Notes under the pieces: model-generated
Seen by the model: only the letters and a program-made list of their open reading frames with translations
The model's database searches: none
Told to the model about the DNA's origin: nothing
In this document: positions 8,022 to 17,244 of the stretch, piece by piece
Layout of the letters: every line of letters begins with the position of its first letter
Position numbering within the stretch: position 1 is the stretch's first letter
Made by a program: the position numbers and the translations under genes
Assembly (NCBI GenBank): GCA_937990665.1
Contig: CALKRF010000155.1
Span: 39,536 to 103,535, forward strand
Length of the DNA: 64,000 bases
Source: an uncultured Atopobium sp.
GTDB lineage: Bacteria; Actinomycetota; Coriobacteriia; Coriobacteriales; Atopobiaceae
Direction of reading: 5' to 3'

Positions 8022-10481
8022 TTATCCGCGAATTTCTCCGCCGGTAGAACGAAGAACCTTCTCCACAAGCTTTGTATGGGTCTTCTCGACCTCTTCTGAA
8101 GTAAGCGTTCTGTCGTCTGCACGATACGTGAGCGAGAAGGCCATAGACTTCTTGCCTTCACCAACACGCAGGGCGTCGCGATACACGTCAAAGAGCCTGA
8201 TGTCGCAGAGGAGCTTGCCACCAGCAGACTTCAAACGCTGAACCAACTGCTCAGCAGTAACGCTCTCGTCAACAACAAGTGCCAGGTCAATAGAGATGCC
8301 TGGGTAGGTTGGAGGCTCAACAATAGGAAGATCTTTCTGAGAAAGACGCAAAAGCGACGCAACAGAAATCTCAAACGCAATGACGGGAACCTCAATGTCA
8401 AAGTTCTGAAGCGACAAAGGATGAATGTTTCCAACCCAACCGATTGTCTCGCTACCTGCAAGAATCTCAGCAGCACGACCAGGCTGCAGCCAACCGTACT
8501 GCTCTGGCTCAGCTACACGGAAACGCACCTTAGGAATACGAAGCGCCTCAAGCAGGCCCTCAACAATGCCCTTAGCATCAAAGAAATCGTAAGCAGGATA
8601 CTTAGCGTTCCACGAATCATCTGCTGGGCGACCAACTAATACGCCACAGACGTAACTGGGCTCATCTGGCTGGCTCTTATCCTTGTGGCCAAAGAGCACG
8701 CGACCTAGCTCGTACATAGCAATGTTAGAAACGCCATGGGCAAGGTTATATGCAACGGAGCGCAGAAGACCTGGGACAATGGAGCGACGCATCTCAGACT
8801 GATCAGCAACAAGTGGGCTCATAACCTTTACAGGCACGCCTCTTCCCTCTTCGCTCATGCCAAGCTTAGAAAGGTCGTCTGGACTTGCAAACAGATACGA
8901 CTTTGTCTCGTTCAAGCCAAGAGCGCGCAGCGTGCGACCGATCTTTCTAATCTGACGTTGCTCTGAAGTCAGGCCGCCAGCATGGTTTCTAGCAGCAGGA
9001 AGCGTAGCCTCAATATCACCTTCACCCCACAGGCGAACAATCTCCTCAATCAGGTCAACCTCGCGTGTAAGGTCTGGACGATTTGTAGGAGCAATAACGC
9101 TCAGCTCTCCGTTGTCTGCAGGAGTAATCTTGCAACCAAGACGCGTAAGGCGAGAAACCATAAACTCTTCTGGAATCTGAGCACCTGCAAGGGCGCAGAC
9201 ACGCCCTGGACGAAGCTTAATTGTTACTGCCTCTTTTACCTTTGGATATACATCAACGATACCTGGGCAAACCTCAGCACCACAGCACTCCTCAAAGAGA
9301 GCTGCTGCAATATCTGCAACAGATGCGCAGCCGTTTGGATCCACAAGACGCTCGTAGCGAATAGAAGCCTCACTCATAAGGTCAAGGTTTCTGCTGGTAC
9401 GGCTAATGTGTCCATTATCAAAGACCGCAGACTCCAAAAGAACATCAACGGTATTCTCGGTAATTTCAGAATCCAAGCCGCCCATAACACCAGCAAGCGC
9501 AATAGGAGTTTTACCGTTATCAGTAATGACGGTCATATCAGACGTGAGCTCACGGTCTTCTCCATCAAGCGTCACAATGTGCTCACCGTCTTCTGCGGCG
9601 CGAACCACAATGTGATACTTGCCATCTTCCTTGGTAAGTTTTCCAAGGTCAAAAGCGTGTAGAGGCTGGCCAGTCAGGTACATAACGTAGTTGGTAACAT
9701 CAACAACGTTGTTGATTGAGCGGCCACCACAAGCTGTAACGCGACGAGCAAGCCACTCAGGGCTTGGACCAATCTTGACGTTACGAACCACGCGAGCGGT
9801 GTACCTTGAGCAGAGCTCGGGGTCAGCAATAGTAACATCTACCTGCTCAGATGCATCTGCACCAGACTCAGAGGCAACACTTGGAAGCTCAATGTGGGTG
9901 TCGATGTCATACATTGCAGAAACCTCAACAGCCATACCTGTCATAGAGAGGCAGTCAGGACGGTTAGGGGTAATCTCGCAATCAAGAACAACGTCAGACA
10001 TGCCCAGGTAATCCGTAAGTGGCATACCAATTGGAGCATCCTCAGGAAGAATCATAATGCCGCTCTGGTCATCGCCAAGACCCAGCTCGCGAGAAGAGCA
10101 GTTCATGCCGCAAGACTCAACGCCACGCAGCTTGGACTTTTTAATCTTAAAGTCTCCAGGAAGTACTGCACCAATCATTGCGGTAACAATGTGGTCTCCC
10201 TGATTAAAGTTCTGAGCTCCGCAAACAATCTGCAGAGGAACAGGATTTCCGTCCTTATCCACATTATTGTTGCCCACGTCAACGAGGGTAACGTACATGT
10301 GATCAGAATCAGGATGAGGCTCTTTGCTCACAACCTGAGCTGTAACAACATAATCAAGGTTAGCGCCAACACGCTCTACAGCTTCAACCTCAGTGCCCGT
10401 GCGCACAAACTCACGCTCAAGGTCTTTTGGGTCCTGAGGAAGATCAACGAGCGTCTTCAGCCATTCATAAGATACACGCAT
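8022..10481 (-). CDS. pheT: Phenylalanine-tRNA ligase beta subunit
   Basis: Beta subunit of the alpha2-beta2 enzyme that charges tRNA-Phe. 819 residues, the normal bacterial length. Domain order: N-terminal EMAP-type tRNA-binding domain (about 40-160, with GAQNFNQGD and SCGMNCSSRELGLG), B3/B4 editing domain, B5, catalytic-like core, and C-terminal anticodon-binding FDX-ACB domain (DIRLFDVY, SMAFSLTYRADDRTL). ATG at 10481 with GAAAGG upstream. It lies 30 bp after pheS and shares its T-box control. Confidence 0.97.
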   Translation of the reverse strand: MRVSYEWLKTLVDLPQDPKDLEREFVRTGTEVEAVERVGANLDYVVTAQVVSKEPHPDSDHMYVTLVDVGNNNVDKDGNPVPLQIVCGAQNFNQGDHIVTAMIGAVLPGDFKIKKSKLRGVESCGMNCSSRELGLGDDQSGIMILPEDAPIGMPLTDYLGMSDVVLDCEITPNRPDCLSMTGMAVEVSAMYDIDTHIELPSVASESGADASEQVDVTIADPELCSRYTARVVRNVKIGPSPEWLARRVTACGGRSINNVVDVTNYVMYLTGQPLHAFDLGKLTKEDGKYHIVVRAAEDGEHIVTLDGEDRELTSDMTVITDNGKTPIALAGVMGGLDSEITENTVDVLLESAVFDNGHISRTSRNLDLMSEASIRYERLVDPNGCASVADIAAALFEECCGAEVCPGIVDVYPKVKEAVTIKLRPGRVCALAGAQIPEEFMVSRLTRLGCKITPADNGELSVIAPTNRPDLTREVDLIEEIVRLWGEGDIEATLPAARNHAGGLTSEQRQIRKIGRTLRALGLNETKSYLFASPDDLSKLGMSEEGRGVPVKVMSPLVADQSEMRRSIVPGLLRSVAYNLAHGVSNIAMYELGRVLFGHKDKSQPDEPSYVCGVLVGRPADDSWNAKYPAYDFFDAKGIVEGLLEALRIPKVRFRVAEPEQYGWLQPGRAAEILAGSETIGWVGNIHPLSLQNFDIEVPVIAFEISVASLLRLSQKDLPIVEPPTYPGISIDLALVVDESVTAEQLVQRLKSAGGKLLCDIRLFDVYRDALRVGEGKKSMAFSLTYRADDRTLTSEEVEKTHTKLVEKVLRSTGGEIRG

Positions 10482-10511
10482 GTGATTGCCTTTCTAATAA
10501 GACGCCGATGA

Positions 10512-11579
10512 TTAGAACTGACGCAGGACTCTCTGGTCACCAGAGATGAGCATACGCAGGTCAGGAAGGTCATAACGAAGTGCTGCAACACGCTCAACAC
10601 CAATGCCAAAGGCAAAGCCTGTGTACTTCTCGGAATCAATACCGCAGTACTTGAAGACGTTAGGATCAACCATGCCGCAGCCAAGAATCTCAAGCCAACC
10701 GGTATTCTTGCAGAAGCGGCAGCCCTCGCCGTGACAGACGCCACAAGAAACATCTACCTCGCAGCTTGGCTCAGTGAATGGGAAGAAGTGAGGACGATAG
10801 CGTGTAGCACGGTCCTTACCAAAGATCTCACGAGTAAAGTGATCAAGGGTGCCTTTGAGGTCACCAAAGGTGATTCCCTCATCAACAACAAGGCCTTCCA
10901 TCTGCGTAAACTGAGGCAGGTGGTTAGCGTCTGCTGTGTCAGGACGGAATACCGTACCAGGGCAAATCATGTAAATAGGAGGCTCTTTTGTCTCCATGGT
11001 ATGCACCTGAACGCCGGAGGTCTGCGTACGAAGAAGAACGTCAGACTCACCCAGTACGTGCGATTCCTTTCCTTCTGGTGCATTGTCTACTACGTAGAAC
11101 GTATCCTTACCAGAACGGCTTGGGTGATCTTCAGGAGCGTTCAGCGCTGTGAAGTTGTAGTAGGTGGTCTCAACATAGGGGCCCGTCTCAATGGTGTAAC
11201 CCATGCTGATGAAGATGTCTTCCATCTCTTCACGTACCTGCTCAATGAGGTGCTGAGTACCTGGGCTCAGACGACGACCTGGAAGGGTAATATCAGTTGC
11301 CTCAGCATTGAGCTGGGCTTCAAGGGCTTCTCGCTTTAAAGCAAGCTGGCGCTCACGAATAGCGGTCTCAACGTTAGCGCGAACAGTGTTTGCAAGCTGA
11401 CCCATTTGAGGGCGCTGATCTGCGGGAACCTGACCCATCATACGCATAATTGCGGTAAGAGAGCCCTTCTTTCCCATTGATGCAACGCGCACCTTCTCAA
11501 GTGCTTCAAGGTTTGTTGCCTTAGCAATTCCTTCAAGTACTTGCTCGCGAATTGCCGAGAGTTCCTCAGACATTCCCAT
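10512..11579 (-). CDS. pheS: Phenylalanine-tRNA ligase alpha subunit
   Basis: Catalytic subunit of phenylalanyl-tRNA synthetase, a class II enzyme. 355 residues. The N-terminal coiled-coil arm covers about 1-90; the catalytic domain holds motif 2 (about FRPDTADANHLPQFTQMEG) and motif 3 (FGIGVERVAALRY). The first of two close ATGs (MGM) is preferred because GAAAGGG lies seven bases before it. Expression is predicted to depend on uncharged tRNA-Phe through the leader immediately upstream. Confidence 0.97.
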   Translation of the reverse strand: MGMSEELSAIREQVLEGIAKATNLEALEKVRVASMGKKGSLTAIMRMMGQVPADQRPQMGQLANTVRANVETAIRERQLALKREALEAQLNAEATDITLPGRRLSPGTQHLIEQVREEMEDIFISMGYTIETGPYVETTYYNFTALNAPEDHPSRSGKDTFYVVDNAPEGKESHVLGESDVLLRTQTSGVQVHTMETKEPPIYMICPGTVFRPDTADANHLPQFTQMEGLVVDEGITFGDLKGTLDHFTREIFGKDRATRYRPHFFPFTEPSCEVDVSCGVCHGEGCRFCKNTGWLEILGCGMVDPNVFKYCGIDSEKYTGFAFGIGVERVAALRYDLPDLRMLISGDQRVLRQF

Positions 11580-11596
11580 GTAATTACCCTTTCAAT

Positions 11597-11630
11597 AGAA
11601 AACCGCCCCTGAGCATATGCCCAAGGACGG
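11597..11630 (-). terminator. Intrinsic terminator of the pheS T-box
   Basis: On the - strand CCGTCCTTGGGC pairs over 12 positions (three G-U) with GCTCAGGGGCGG, followed directly by TTTTCT. It lies between the T-box core and the pheS ribosome site, the usual position of the regulated terminator. Confidence 0.88.
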
Positions 11631-11860
11631 AAAATTTCCGCGGTACCACCTCGGTTGATTGCACAGTTTTCTCTCTGTGCAATCCACTTGAAAGCCTAGT
11701 CTCGTTAGGCAGACGACTTCCCTACTAAGCAATGACGCCGTTCAAGTTGTAGCTCGGGAGTGAACTCTACCAGCGCTGTGCAGGTGTTTCTCAACCACGA
11801 ACACCCTCTCTGTTCACAACGTGCTCCGGCAAACCTCTCCGTCAACGCACTTTGTTCAGA
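11597..11860 (-). promoter_or_regulatory. T-box riboswitch leader of pheST
   Basis: The - strand carries the T-box core AACCGAGGTGGTACCGCGGA (opposite 11637-11656), the sequence that pairs with the free 3' end of uncharged tRNA, followed by a strong terminator hairpin just before pheS. The upstream 200 bases contain several helices expected of Stem I; a UUC triplet opposite 11762-11764 is a candidate Phe specifier, but I could not fold the leader to prove it. Binding of uncharged tRNA-Phe should form the antiterminator and switch pheS-pheT on. The 5' boundary is approximate. Confidence 0.9.
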
Positions 11861-11863
11861 GTA

Positions 11864-12676
11864 TCACACTGTGCGAGTTTTGAGCAGCAGCACAACCCTT
11901 TTTACCAGAAAGATAAACAAAAGCGTAACAACCGCGAGAAGAACGATGGTTCCTCCAGGTTTAAGGCCAAGCTCATAGGAGACAACAAGTCCACCAAGTG
12001 AGGTCAGCATACCCACCGTGCTTGCATACAAACAACATTGCTTCCAACTGCGGGAAATCTGCAGAGCGCAGGCAACAGGAACCACCATCATGGATGAAAC
12101 AATAAGTGAGCCAACCGTTCTTGCTGCTACAGCAACCACCAAAGCTACTGCGATAACAAAGCCAAAGTTAATAAGGCTTACAGGCACACCTACACAACGG
12201 GCATGACGCTCGTCAAAAGACATCAAGAAAAGTTCTTTTCTGAGGAAGAAACAAAAAGCAACAGCAAGTACACTGATGGCCACAATCATCTGAACTTCTT
12301 GCTCGCTCACGGTCAAAATTGAGCCAAACATAAAGCTGTTGAAGCTTGATGAATTGGGAACAAAACCTGACAAAACACCTGCTAGACCAATGCCTGCTGC
12401 CATAACAATAGCAACTGCAAGCTCTGACTGATCTTTAAAGTGACGACGCACTCCCTCAACACAAAGCGCACCACCCAAACAAGCGGCAATTGCTCCGGCA
12501 ACAGGATTAATACCTGCAATCATGCCGCCTGCAACACCTGCAAGAGAGGTATGTGAAAGAGCATCGCCAATCATAGAGAGGCGCTTCAATACAACCGTAA
12601 CGCCTACAAGCGGGATAATTGCTCCCAGAAGAATTCCTACAAGAATTCCTCGCTGCATAAATACGTATTCAAACAT
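11864..12676 (-). CDS. znuB: Zinc/manganese ABC transporter, permease subunit
   Basis: Integral membrane channel of a cluster 9 (ZnuABC/MntABC-type) metal importer. 270 residues with the ABC-3 family opening LVGVTVVLKRLSMIGDALSHTSLAGVAGG and about eight hydrophobic segments. ATG at 12676 with GGAGGG upstream; it starts one base after the ATPase gene, so the two are coupled. Zn versus Mn cannot be told from the permease alone; the His-rich loops of the partner subunits favour zinc. The gene ends just beside the pheS leader. Confidence 0.9.
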   Translation of the reverse strand: MFEYVFMQRGILVGILLGAIIPLVGVTVVLKRLSMIGDALSHTSLAGVAGGMIAGINPVAGAIAACLGGALCVEGVRRHFKDQSELAVAIVMAAGIGLAGVLSGFVPNSSSFNSFMFGSILTVSEQEVQMIVAISVLAVAFCFFLRKELFLMSFDERHARCVGVPVSLINFGFVIAVALVVAVAARTVGSLIVSSMMVVPVACALQISRSWKQCCLYASTVGMLTSLGGLVVSYELGLKPGGTIVLLAVVTLLFIFLVKRVVLLLKTRTV

Positions 12677-13531
12677 TTATGCCCTCCTCTCATGCGAGTC
12701 TTGGGCATCTTGAACAACGTCGGACGCAGGACCAAGGGACTCCGTTAAAGCAAAATCATCTAATTTTCCGCGATTGTGGTCGTGGACATGATGAGAGTCA
12801 AGGTCACAGTGAGCTCCATGAACTGCACAGTGATCATGACCGTGACCCCTACCTGCAATTTCTGTAGCTTTGTGGTCAGCAACTTCAACAACTCGACAAG
12901 CCAGCGCATCAAGAGCTGCAAGATCATGCGTAACAATAAGTACCGCAAGATCTCGAGCTGCATGGGCTTCTCGCACTAGGCTATAGAAATGATTGCGACT
13001 CTCTTTATCAAGACCAGTTGTAGGCTCGTCCAGGATAAGTAGTGATGGGTTTCCTACCAGCGCGCAGGCAAGGCGAACTCTCTGGAGCTGTCCTCCAGAG
13101 AGTTCCCTAATAATACGCGTGGAAAAGTCAGTCATACCTACAAGGTCAAGTGCCTCAAGCGTGCGCTCGCGACGCTCTTTTGCGCTCATCTTTACCTTTT
13201 TGGCACGAGCATACTGACTTGCATCTACTAGCTCGACGACGCTTGCAGGAAAGCGATTAACCGATTCTGAAGGCAGCTGTGGGACATAGCCTACACGCTC
13301 CCAGTCTTTAAACCGAGTCGAGGACGTTCCAAAAAGAAGTGACTTACCACTTGTAGGTTCAAGCTCACCCACCACAATACGAGAGAGCGTAGATTTACCA
13401 GCTCCGTTATCACCAATAAGAGCGCAAATCTCACCTTGATGAACGTCTAAATTTACATCGCTTAAGACACGCGTCTTCTTGTAAGAAAAACTCACGTCTT
13501 GAAGCGAAACGGCTATCTGACTTTCCTGCAA
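12677..13531 (-). CDS. znuC: Zinc/manganese ABC transporter, ATP-binding subunit with His-rich C-terminus
   Basis: Energises the metal importer. Walker A GDNGAGKST, signature LSGGQ and Walker B LLILDEPTTG are intact. A TTG at 13531 fits best, with GGAGG five bases upstream; the frame is open a few codons further but without spacing for a ribosome site. Odd feature: after the normal ATPase core comes a tail of about 60 residues holding HGHDHCAVHGAH and HHVHDHN, eleven His plus two Cys. A His-rich stretch on the cytoplasmic ATPase, rather than only on the binding protein, could sense or buffer zinc inside the cell; that is inference. Confidence 0.9.
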   Translation of the reverse strand: MQESQIAVSLQDVSFSYKKTRVLSDVNLDVHQGEICALIGDNGAGKSTLSRIVVGELEPTSGKSLLFGTSSTRFKDWERVGYVPQLPSESVNRFPASVVELVDASQYARAKKVKMSAKERRERTLEALDLVGMTDFSTRIIRELSGGQLQRVRLACALVGNPSLLILDEPTTGLDKESRNHFYSLVREAHAARDLAVLIVTHDLAALDALACRVVEVADHKATEIAGRGHGHDHCAVHGAHCDLDSHHVHDHNRGKLDDFALTESLGPASDVVQDAQDSHERRA

Positions 13532-13568
13532 CACGTCCTCCAAACATCCAGCCTAAGCTGGCAACACA

Positions 13569-14564
13569 CTATGCGAGAGCGCCCTCAAGAGCCTTGAGGT
13601 TCTCGCGCATAACAGAGAGGTAATCCTCGCCTGCCTTGAGCTCCTCGTCAGTAAGACCCTCAAGTGGGTTGAGCTCTTCAACACGAGCTCCTGTTGCTTC
13701 AGCAATTGCCTGAGCAACCTTAGGGCTTACCAGTTCCTCCGTAAAAATAACCTTTACATTATGCTCTTTTACGAACTCAGTAATCTCTTTCATTTCTTGA
13801 GCATTTGGCTCTGCATCTGCCTCAACACCCTCGATTGGCATCTGTGTAAGACCATATGCCTCACATAGATAACCAAATGCCTGGTGAGAAACAACAATGG
13901 TCTTGTTAGGTAGTGAATCCAGACCCTTGTGGAACTCACTATCAAGCGTATCAAAGTCTGCGTTTGCCTTATCAAGATTGGCAGCATACTCTGACTTGTG
14001 CTCAGAGTCCTTCTCGGAAAGCGCATCACAAATATTCTTCATCTGAATCTTTGCATTCAGAGGGCTCAGCCAAACGTGAGGGTCAGTTCCGCCATGATCG
14101 TGATCGTGATCATGGTCGTCTTTCTTCTCCTCATGATCGTGATCATCGTCCTCTTCAAGCTCAAGAAGTTTAACGTCTTTGCTGGTCTCAACTGCTGTAA
14201 GTTTTGTGCCAGAACCAAGACCATCAAGTACGTCCTTGACCCAGTGCTCCATACCAGCACCGTTGTAAATCAAGAAGTCTGCTTCCTGGATAGTCTTCAT
14301 ATCCTTGCTGGATGGCTCCCAATCATGTGGCTCAGTACCTGCTGGAACGAGGCATGTTACTTCAGCATGATCGCCAGCAATGCGCTTTGCAAAATCGTAC
14401 ATAGGATAAAAACTTGCAACAATGCTGAGCTTCTTCTGGTCTTTGTTATCAGAAGCTCCTTCTTGCTTTTGAGCCTCAGGCTTGCAGCCAGCAAGAATAG
14501 CACTCACTCCAAAAGCGGAAGCTACAAGTGCGCTACGACGAGAAACGGTTGGATTCAAATTCAT
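13569..14564 (-). CDS. znuA: Zinc/manganese ABC transporter, substrate-binding lipoprotein
   Basis: Extracellular lipoprotein that captures metal for the importer. From the ATG at 14564 (GGGAG upstream; the longer open frame lacks one) it has 331 residues: twin Arg near the N-terminus (SRRSALVASAFG), then lipobox ILAGC, then the cluster A-I fold. The His/Asp-rich loop (EEDDDHDHEEKKDDHDHDHDH, in two parts) sits before TDPHVWLSP, as in zinc-specific ZnuA proteins. First gene of a znuA-znuC-znuB operon. The repeats GATCGTGATCATG encoding the His run are a likely site of length variation. Confidence 0.93.
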   Translation of the reverse strand: MNLNPTVSRRSALVASAFGVSAILAGCKPEAQKQEGASDNKDQKKLSIVASFYPMYDFAKRIAGDHAEVTCLVPAGTEPHDWEPSSKDMKTIQEADFLIYNGAGMEHWVKDVLDGLGSGTKLTAVETSKDVKLLELEEDDDHDHEEKKDDHDHDHDHGGTDPHVWLSPLNAKIQMKNICDALSEKDSEHKSEYAANLDKANADFDTLDSEFHKGLDSLPNKTIVVSHQAFGYLCEAYGLTQMPIEGVEADAEPNAQEMKEITEFVKEHNVKVIFTEELVSPKVAQAIAEATGARVEELNPLEGLTDEELKAGEDYLSVMRENLKALEGALA

Positions 14565-14890
14565 GTTACATCTCCCAAAACTATAAAAACCAATACGGTG
14601 TAGTGCCAAATTCTTCAAACAAAATCGTGCGATTGTCCTCGCTACCAAGCATAAAAACATGGCGAGAAACCCATGTTTCTCCTCACTTCTTTGCCTTTCT
14701 ACTCACTTCTCATCATCTGAACATGCATTCATGCTTCCCCTTTAGCACGAAAGCGGGCTGTCTTCCGACAGTCCGCTTTCTAAAAGTTAGCCTTAGTATA
14801 CATATTCCAATTCAAGTCAACGATAAATTTCTTATCTTTTCCGCAAACGGAATTGGAATAAACAGGTTAACTGTTTTATCTCTTGCTAAC
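14565..14890. other. Intergenic region between DUF421 gene and znuA
   Basis: A 326 bp AT-rich gap that must carry the znuA promoter (reading left) and the 3' end of the DUF421 operon. It holds a long hairpin, GAAAGCGGGCTGTC / GACAGTCCGCTTTC (14750-14781), with one G-U on the + strand but a mismatch on the - strand and no T-tract on either side; and a distant inverted pair TATTCCAATT/AATTGGAATA. One GGCGAGAA copy is at 14661-14668. I see no clear Zur box. Confidence 0.45.
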
Positions 14891-15535
14891 CTACTGATCT
14901 TTCTCCGCATACGGAGTAATAATCAAATCTCCACTATTATACTCACCCAAATAAACCTCTGAAGCAGACTTATAACCTTGATGCTCAAGTTCTCTTTCAA
15001 GCCAATTCTCTTCCAGGTCCAGCGTCTCAAGAATGTTCGTCTGAACTTGTCCGTCAGTAATAAGCGGGAATCTAACGTTCTCTTCTCCTTTTTTAACAAT
15101 AATCAACTGTCCATTTTGCTCAAGAATGGCACGCTTAACGTCTGAGATATAATTCACTCCTGCCTGGCGAAGCTTCAGCGACACATCGTAGGCAGTGAGA
15201 CCCATAGACCTACAGTTGTCTACAAGCAGCTTGCCCTTATCAATAACAATAACAGGACGTCCATCAATCAACTGCTTGACCAGCATATTGTTTGTTCTCA
15301 GCCATTTGAGAACCATAACAATAATGAGCCAAATAAGCAGGACAAGGGTGAACTGCAAAATGGTAATTGAACTGTTGTAGATCATGCCGCCAACAATGCC
15401 GCCAAGTACAAAGTTTTGAACCTGGTCAATTGCTGCAGTTGGTGCTAGGTTTCCTTTTCCGCTGACGTTAATTGCCAGAACAAGCGAGAAAAGACCGATG
15501 CACAATTTAATGGCAACTTCTAAATAAAAGTTCAT
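14891..15535 (-). CDS. DUF421 (YetF-like) membrane protein
   Basis: About 214 residues: two or three N-terminal membrane segments (about 5-25, 45-60, 60-78), then the cytoplasmic YetF-type domain with RPVIVIDKGKLL and the DVSLKLRQAGV region. The exact function of the family is unknown; members are often linked to envelope stress. ATG at 15535 with AGAGGAG upstream. Only four bases separate it from the gene before it, whose product is its usual partner. Confidence 0.8.
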   Translation of the reverse strand: MNFYLEVAIKLCIGLFSLVLAINVSGKGNLAPTAAIDQVQNFVLGGIVGGMIYNSSITILQFTLVLLIWLIIVMVLKWLRTNNMLVKQLIDGRPVIVIDKGKLLVDNCRSMGLTAYDVSLKLRQAGVNYISDVKRAILEQNGQLIIVKKGEENVRFPLITDGQVQTNILETLDLEENWLERELEHQGYKSASEVYLGEYNSGDLIITPYAEKDQ

Positions 15536-15539
15536 CGAT

Positions 15540-15983
15540 CTACTCCTCTACATGCTTAATGTCATTACCAATGAGATTGATCTGTTCAATGACATAGTCA
15601 TTCTCGGTATTTTTCAAAACGTGATAATACTTACCGTCAACCTCAAGATACGAGGGATTTCCCTGGCTATCAAAGGCAATGTACACGTGGTCAAAATCAA
15701 CCTCAAGGCGTCGAGCAATGTTTTCTTGTGAGGCAATAATTGACTCATAGTGCTTAGTTGCTTGGTTGACCTCTAACACACGATCGAGCTGCAGAAGTCC
15801 AAGAAAAATGAGCGAGAACAGCGCAATGAGCGCCAGCTCACGATACTTAGAATTCTTTCTATCACGCATGTAATGCACAAGCGAGAAAACCATCAAAAGT
15901 GCAACAAGACCAAATAGAACAAGCTGAGTCCAGTCAAATGCTGTCGCATGGTGAATTAAATAGTTATGGGAATAGAACTCCAT
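15540..15983 (-). CDS. DUF3290 membrane protein
   Basis: 147 residues with two membrane segments (about 20-40 and 52-70) and a soluble C-terminal part resembling DUF3290. In lactic acid bacteria this family is typically encoded beside a DUF421 gene, as here, and the pair probably acts together. No catalytic residues can be named and the role is unknown. Confidence 0.65.
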   Translation of the reverse strand: MEFYSHNYLIHHATAFDWTQLVLFGLVALLMVFSLVHYMRDRKNSKYRELALIALFSLIFLGLLQLDRVLEVNQATKHYESIIASQENIARRLEVDFDHVYIAFDSQGNPSYLEVDGKYYHVLKNTENDYVIEQINLIGNDIKHVEE

Positions 15984-16020
15984 AGACTTCCTTTAGTTTG
16001 CATTACGTAAGATCCGCAGC

Positions 16021-17187
16021 TTAAGCCTTGTAAACGCTCTTTCCGCCGAGGAACGTCTCTTCAAGCTGAAGATCTTTTGTAATAACAATAAAGTCAGCAT
16101 CATATCCAGGACGGATGAAGCCACAAACATCATCAATTCCACAGGAACGAGCTGGGTTTTCTGAAGCCATGCGAACTGCTTCTTCAGCAGACACAACGCC
16201 CCAGTCAAAGACGTTCTTCACGCCTTCAAACAGACGAAGGATTGAACCAGCAAGGCTGTGGGACTCATCCATCAAACGAGCAGTTCCGCCTTCAACAACA
16301 ACAGGGAAATCGCCAAGCTTGTACTGTCCGTTAGGCATACCGCCTGCACGCATGCAGTCGGTAATAAGAACGGTATGGTCATATCCCTTTGCATTTACCA
16401 GAGCACGAACGGCAATAGGATTGAGGTGATGTCCATCGCAAATAGCCTCTGCATAAGTACCGTGGGTGGTCATTGCAGCACCAACCATACCTGGCTCACG
16501 ATGGTGAAGACCACTCATGCCGTTATAGGTGTGAACAAAGATGTCTGCACCAGCGTTTACACAAGCAAGTGCCTCTTCATATGTTGCATCGGAGTGACCA
16601 AGTGCAACGTGAACGCCGCGATCTGCCATCTCTGCACAGAACTCTGGAGCACCATCACGCTCTGGAGCAATAGCAATCTTGGCAATCCAACCGTCAGCAC
16701 GCTCCTGCCACTCATCAAAGACCTCTACATCTGGATCAAGGAAGTACGCAGGATTCTGGGCACCCTTGTGTTTCTCGGTAAAGAAAGGTCCCTCTAGGAA
16801 GATGCCCTGGATGCGAGCAGCATCAATACCGTTTGCCGCAATTCCCTCTGCTGCATCAGCAACGGACTCACAAGCATCACCGGTCTGCTGAACGCTTGCG
16901 GTTAGTGTTGTTGGAAGCCAAGAAGTTACACCGTTAGAGAGCAAACCCTGGGCAATCTCAATGACGCCATCAGGATCGCAGTCCATAATATCGTGGTCCA
17001 GGAAGCCATGAATATGGGTATCAACAAGGCCAGGTGCCACCCAAGAACCAGTACGATCAACAATCTCGCAGTCTGGCTTCTCTTTAGTGAAATGACCAAA
17101 TACACCATCTTCTACGAGCAAATATCCTGGACCAGAAGTTGCTCCTGGTAAAAAGAACTTATCTGCTTTAACTGCAAATGTACTCAT
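16021..17187 (-). CDS. nagA: N-acetylglucosamine/N-acetylgalactosamine-6-phosphate deacetylase
   Basis: Removes acetate from an imported N-acetylhexosamine-6-phosphate; amidohydrolase-fold metalloenzyme, cytosolic. 388 residues from the ATG at 17187 (GAGG six bases upstream). Motifs: VDTHIHGF near residue 53, FLEGPFF with the metal Glu, VALGHSDA, HTYNGMSGLHHREPG and LITDCMRAGG with the catalytic Asp. It is last in the run PTS-GntR-AgaS-NagA. Beside AgaS and a tagatose-type kinase and aldolase the natural substrate is more likely GalNAc-6-phosphate (AgaA role) than GlcNAc-6-phosphate, but the family often handles both. Confidence 0.9.
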   Translation of the reverse strand: MSTFAVKADKFFLPGATSGPGYLLVEDGVFGHFTKEKPDCEIVDRTGSWVAPGLVDTHIHGFLDHDIMDCDPDGVIEIAQGLLSNGVTSWLPTTLTASVQQTGDACESVADAAEGIAANGIDAARIQGIFLEGPFFTEKHKGAQNPAYFLDPDVEVFDEWQERADGWIAKIAIAPERDGAPEFCAEMADRGVHVALGHSDATYEEALACVNAGADIFVHTYNGMSGLHHREPGMVGAAMTTHGTYAEAICDGHHLNPIAVRALVNAKGYDHTVLITDCMRAGGMPNGQYKLGDFPVVVEGGTARLMDESHSLAGSILRLFEGVKNVFDWGVVSAEEAVRMASENPARSCGIDDVCGFIRPGYDADFIVITKDLQLEETFLGGKSVYKA

Positions 17188-17208
17188 ACGTACCTCAATC
17201 ATTCTCAA

Positions 17209-17233
17209 AAGGACGCGCCATAGGCACGTCCTT
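17209..17233 (-). terminator. Hairpin between agaS and nagA
   Basis: On the - strand AAGGACGTGCC pairs over 11 positions (one G-U) with GGCGCGTCCTT around a three-base TAT loop, then TTGAG. The short T-run suggests a partial terminator or mRNA-processing stem that would lower nagA relative to agaS. Confidence 0.6.
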
Positions 17234-17244
17234 CTTAGTAATTC

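Noticed and set aside
8982..9662. A 226-codon open frame on the + strand
   Set aside because: Antisense to pheT, no ribosome site and no recognisable protein; explained by codon bias of pheT.
14066..14200. Repeated GATCGTGATCATG units in znuA
   Set aside because: They encode the His/Asp loop of ZnuA in frame and need no separate DNA-level function.
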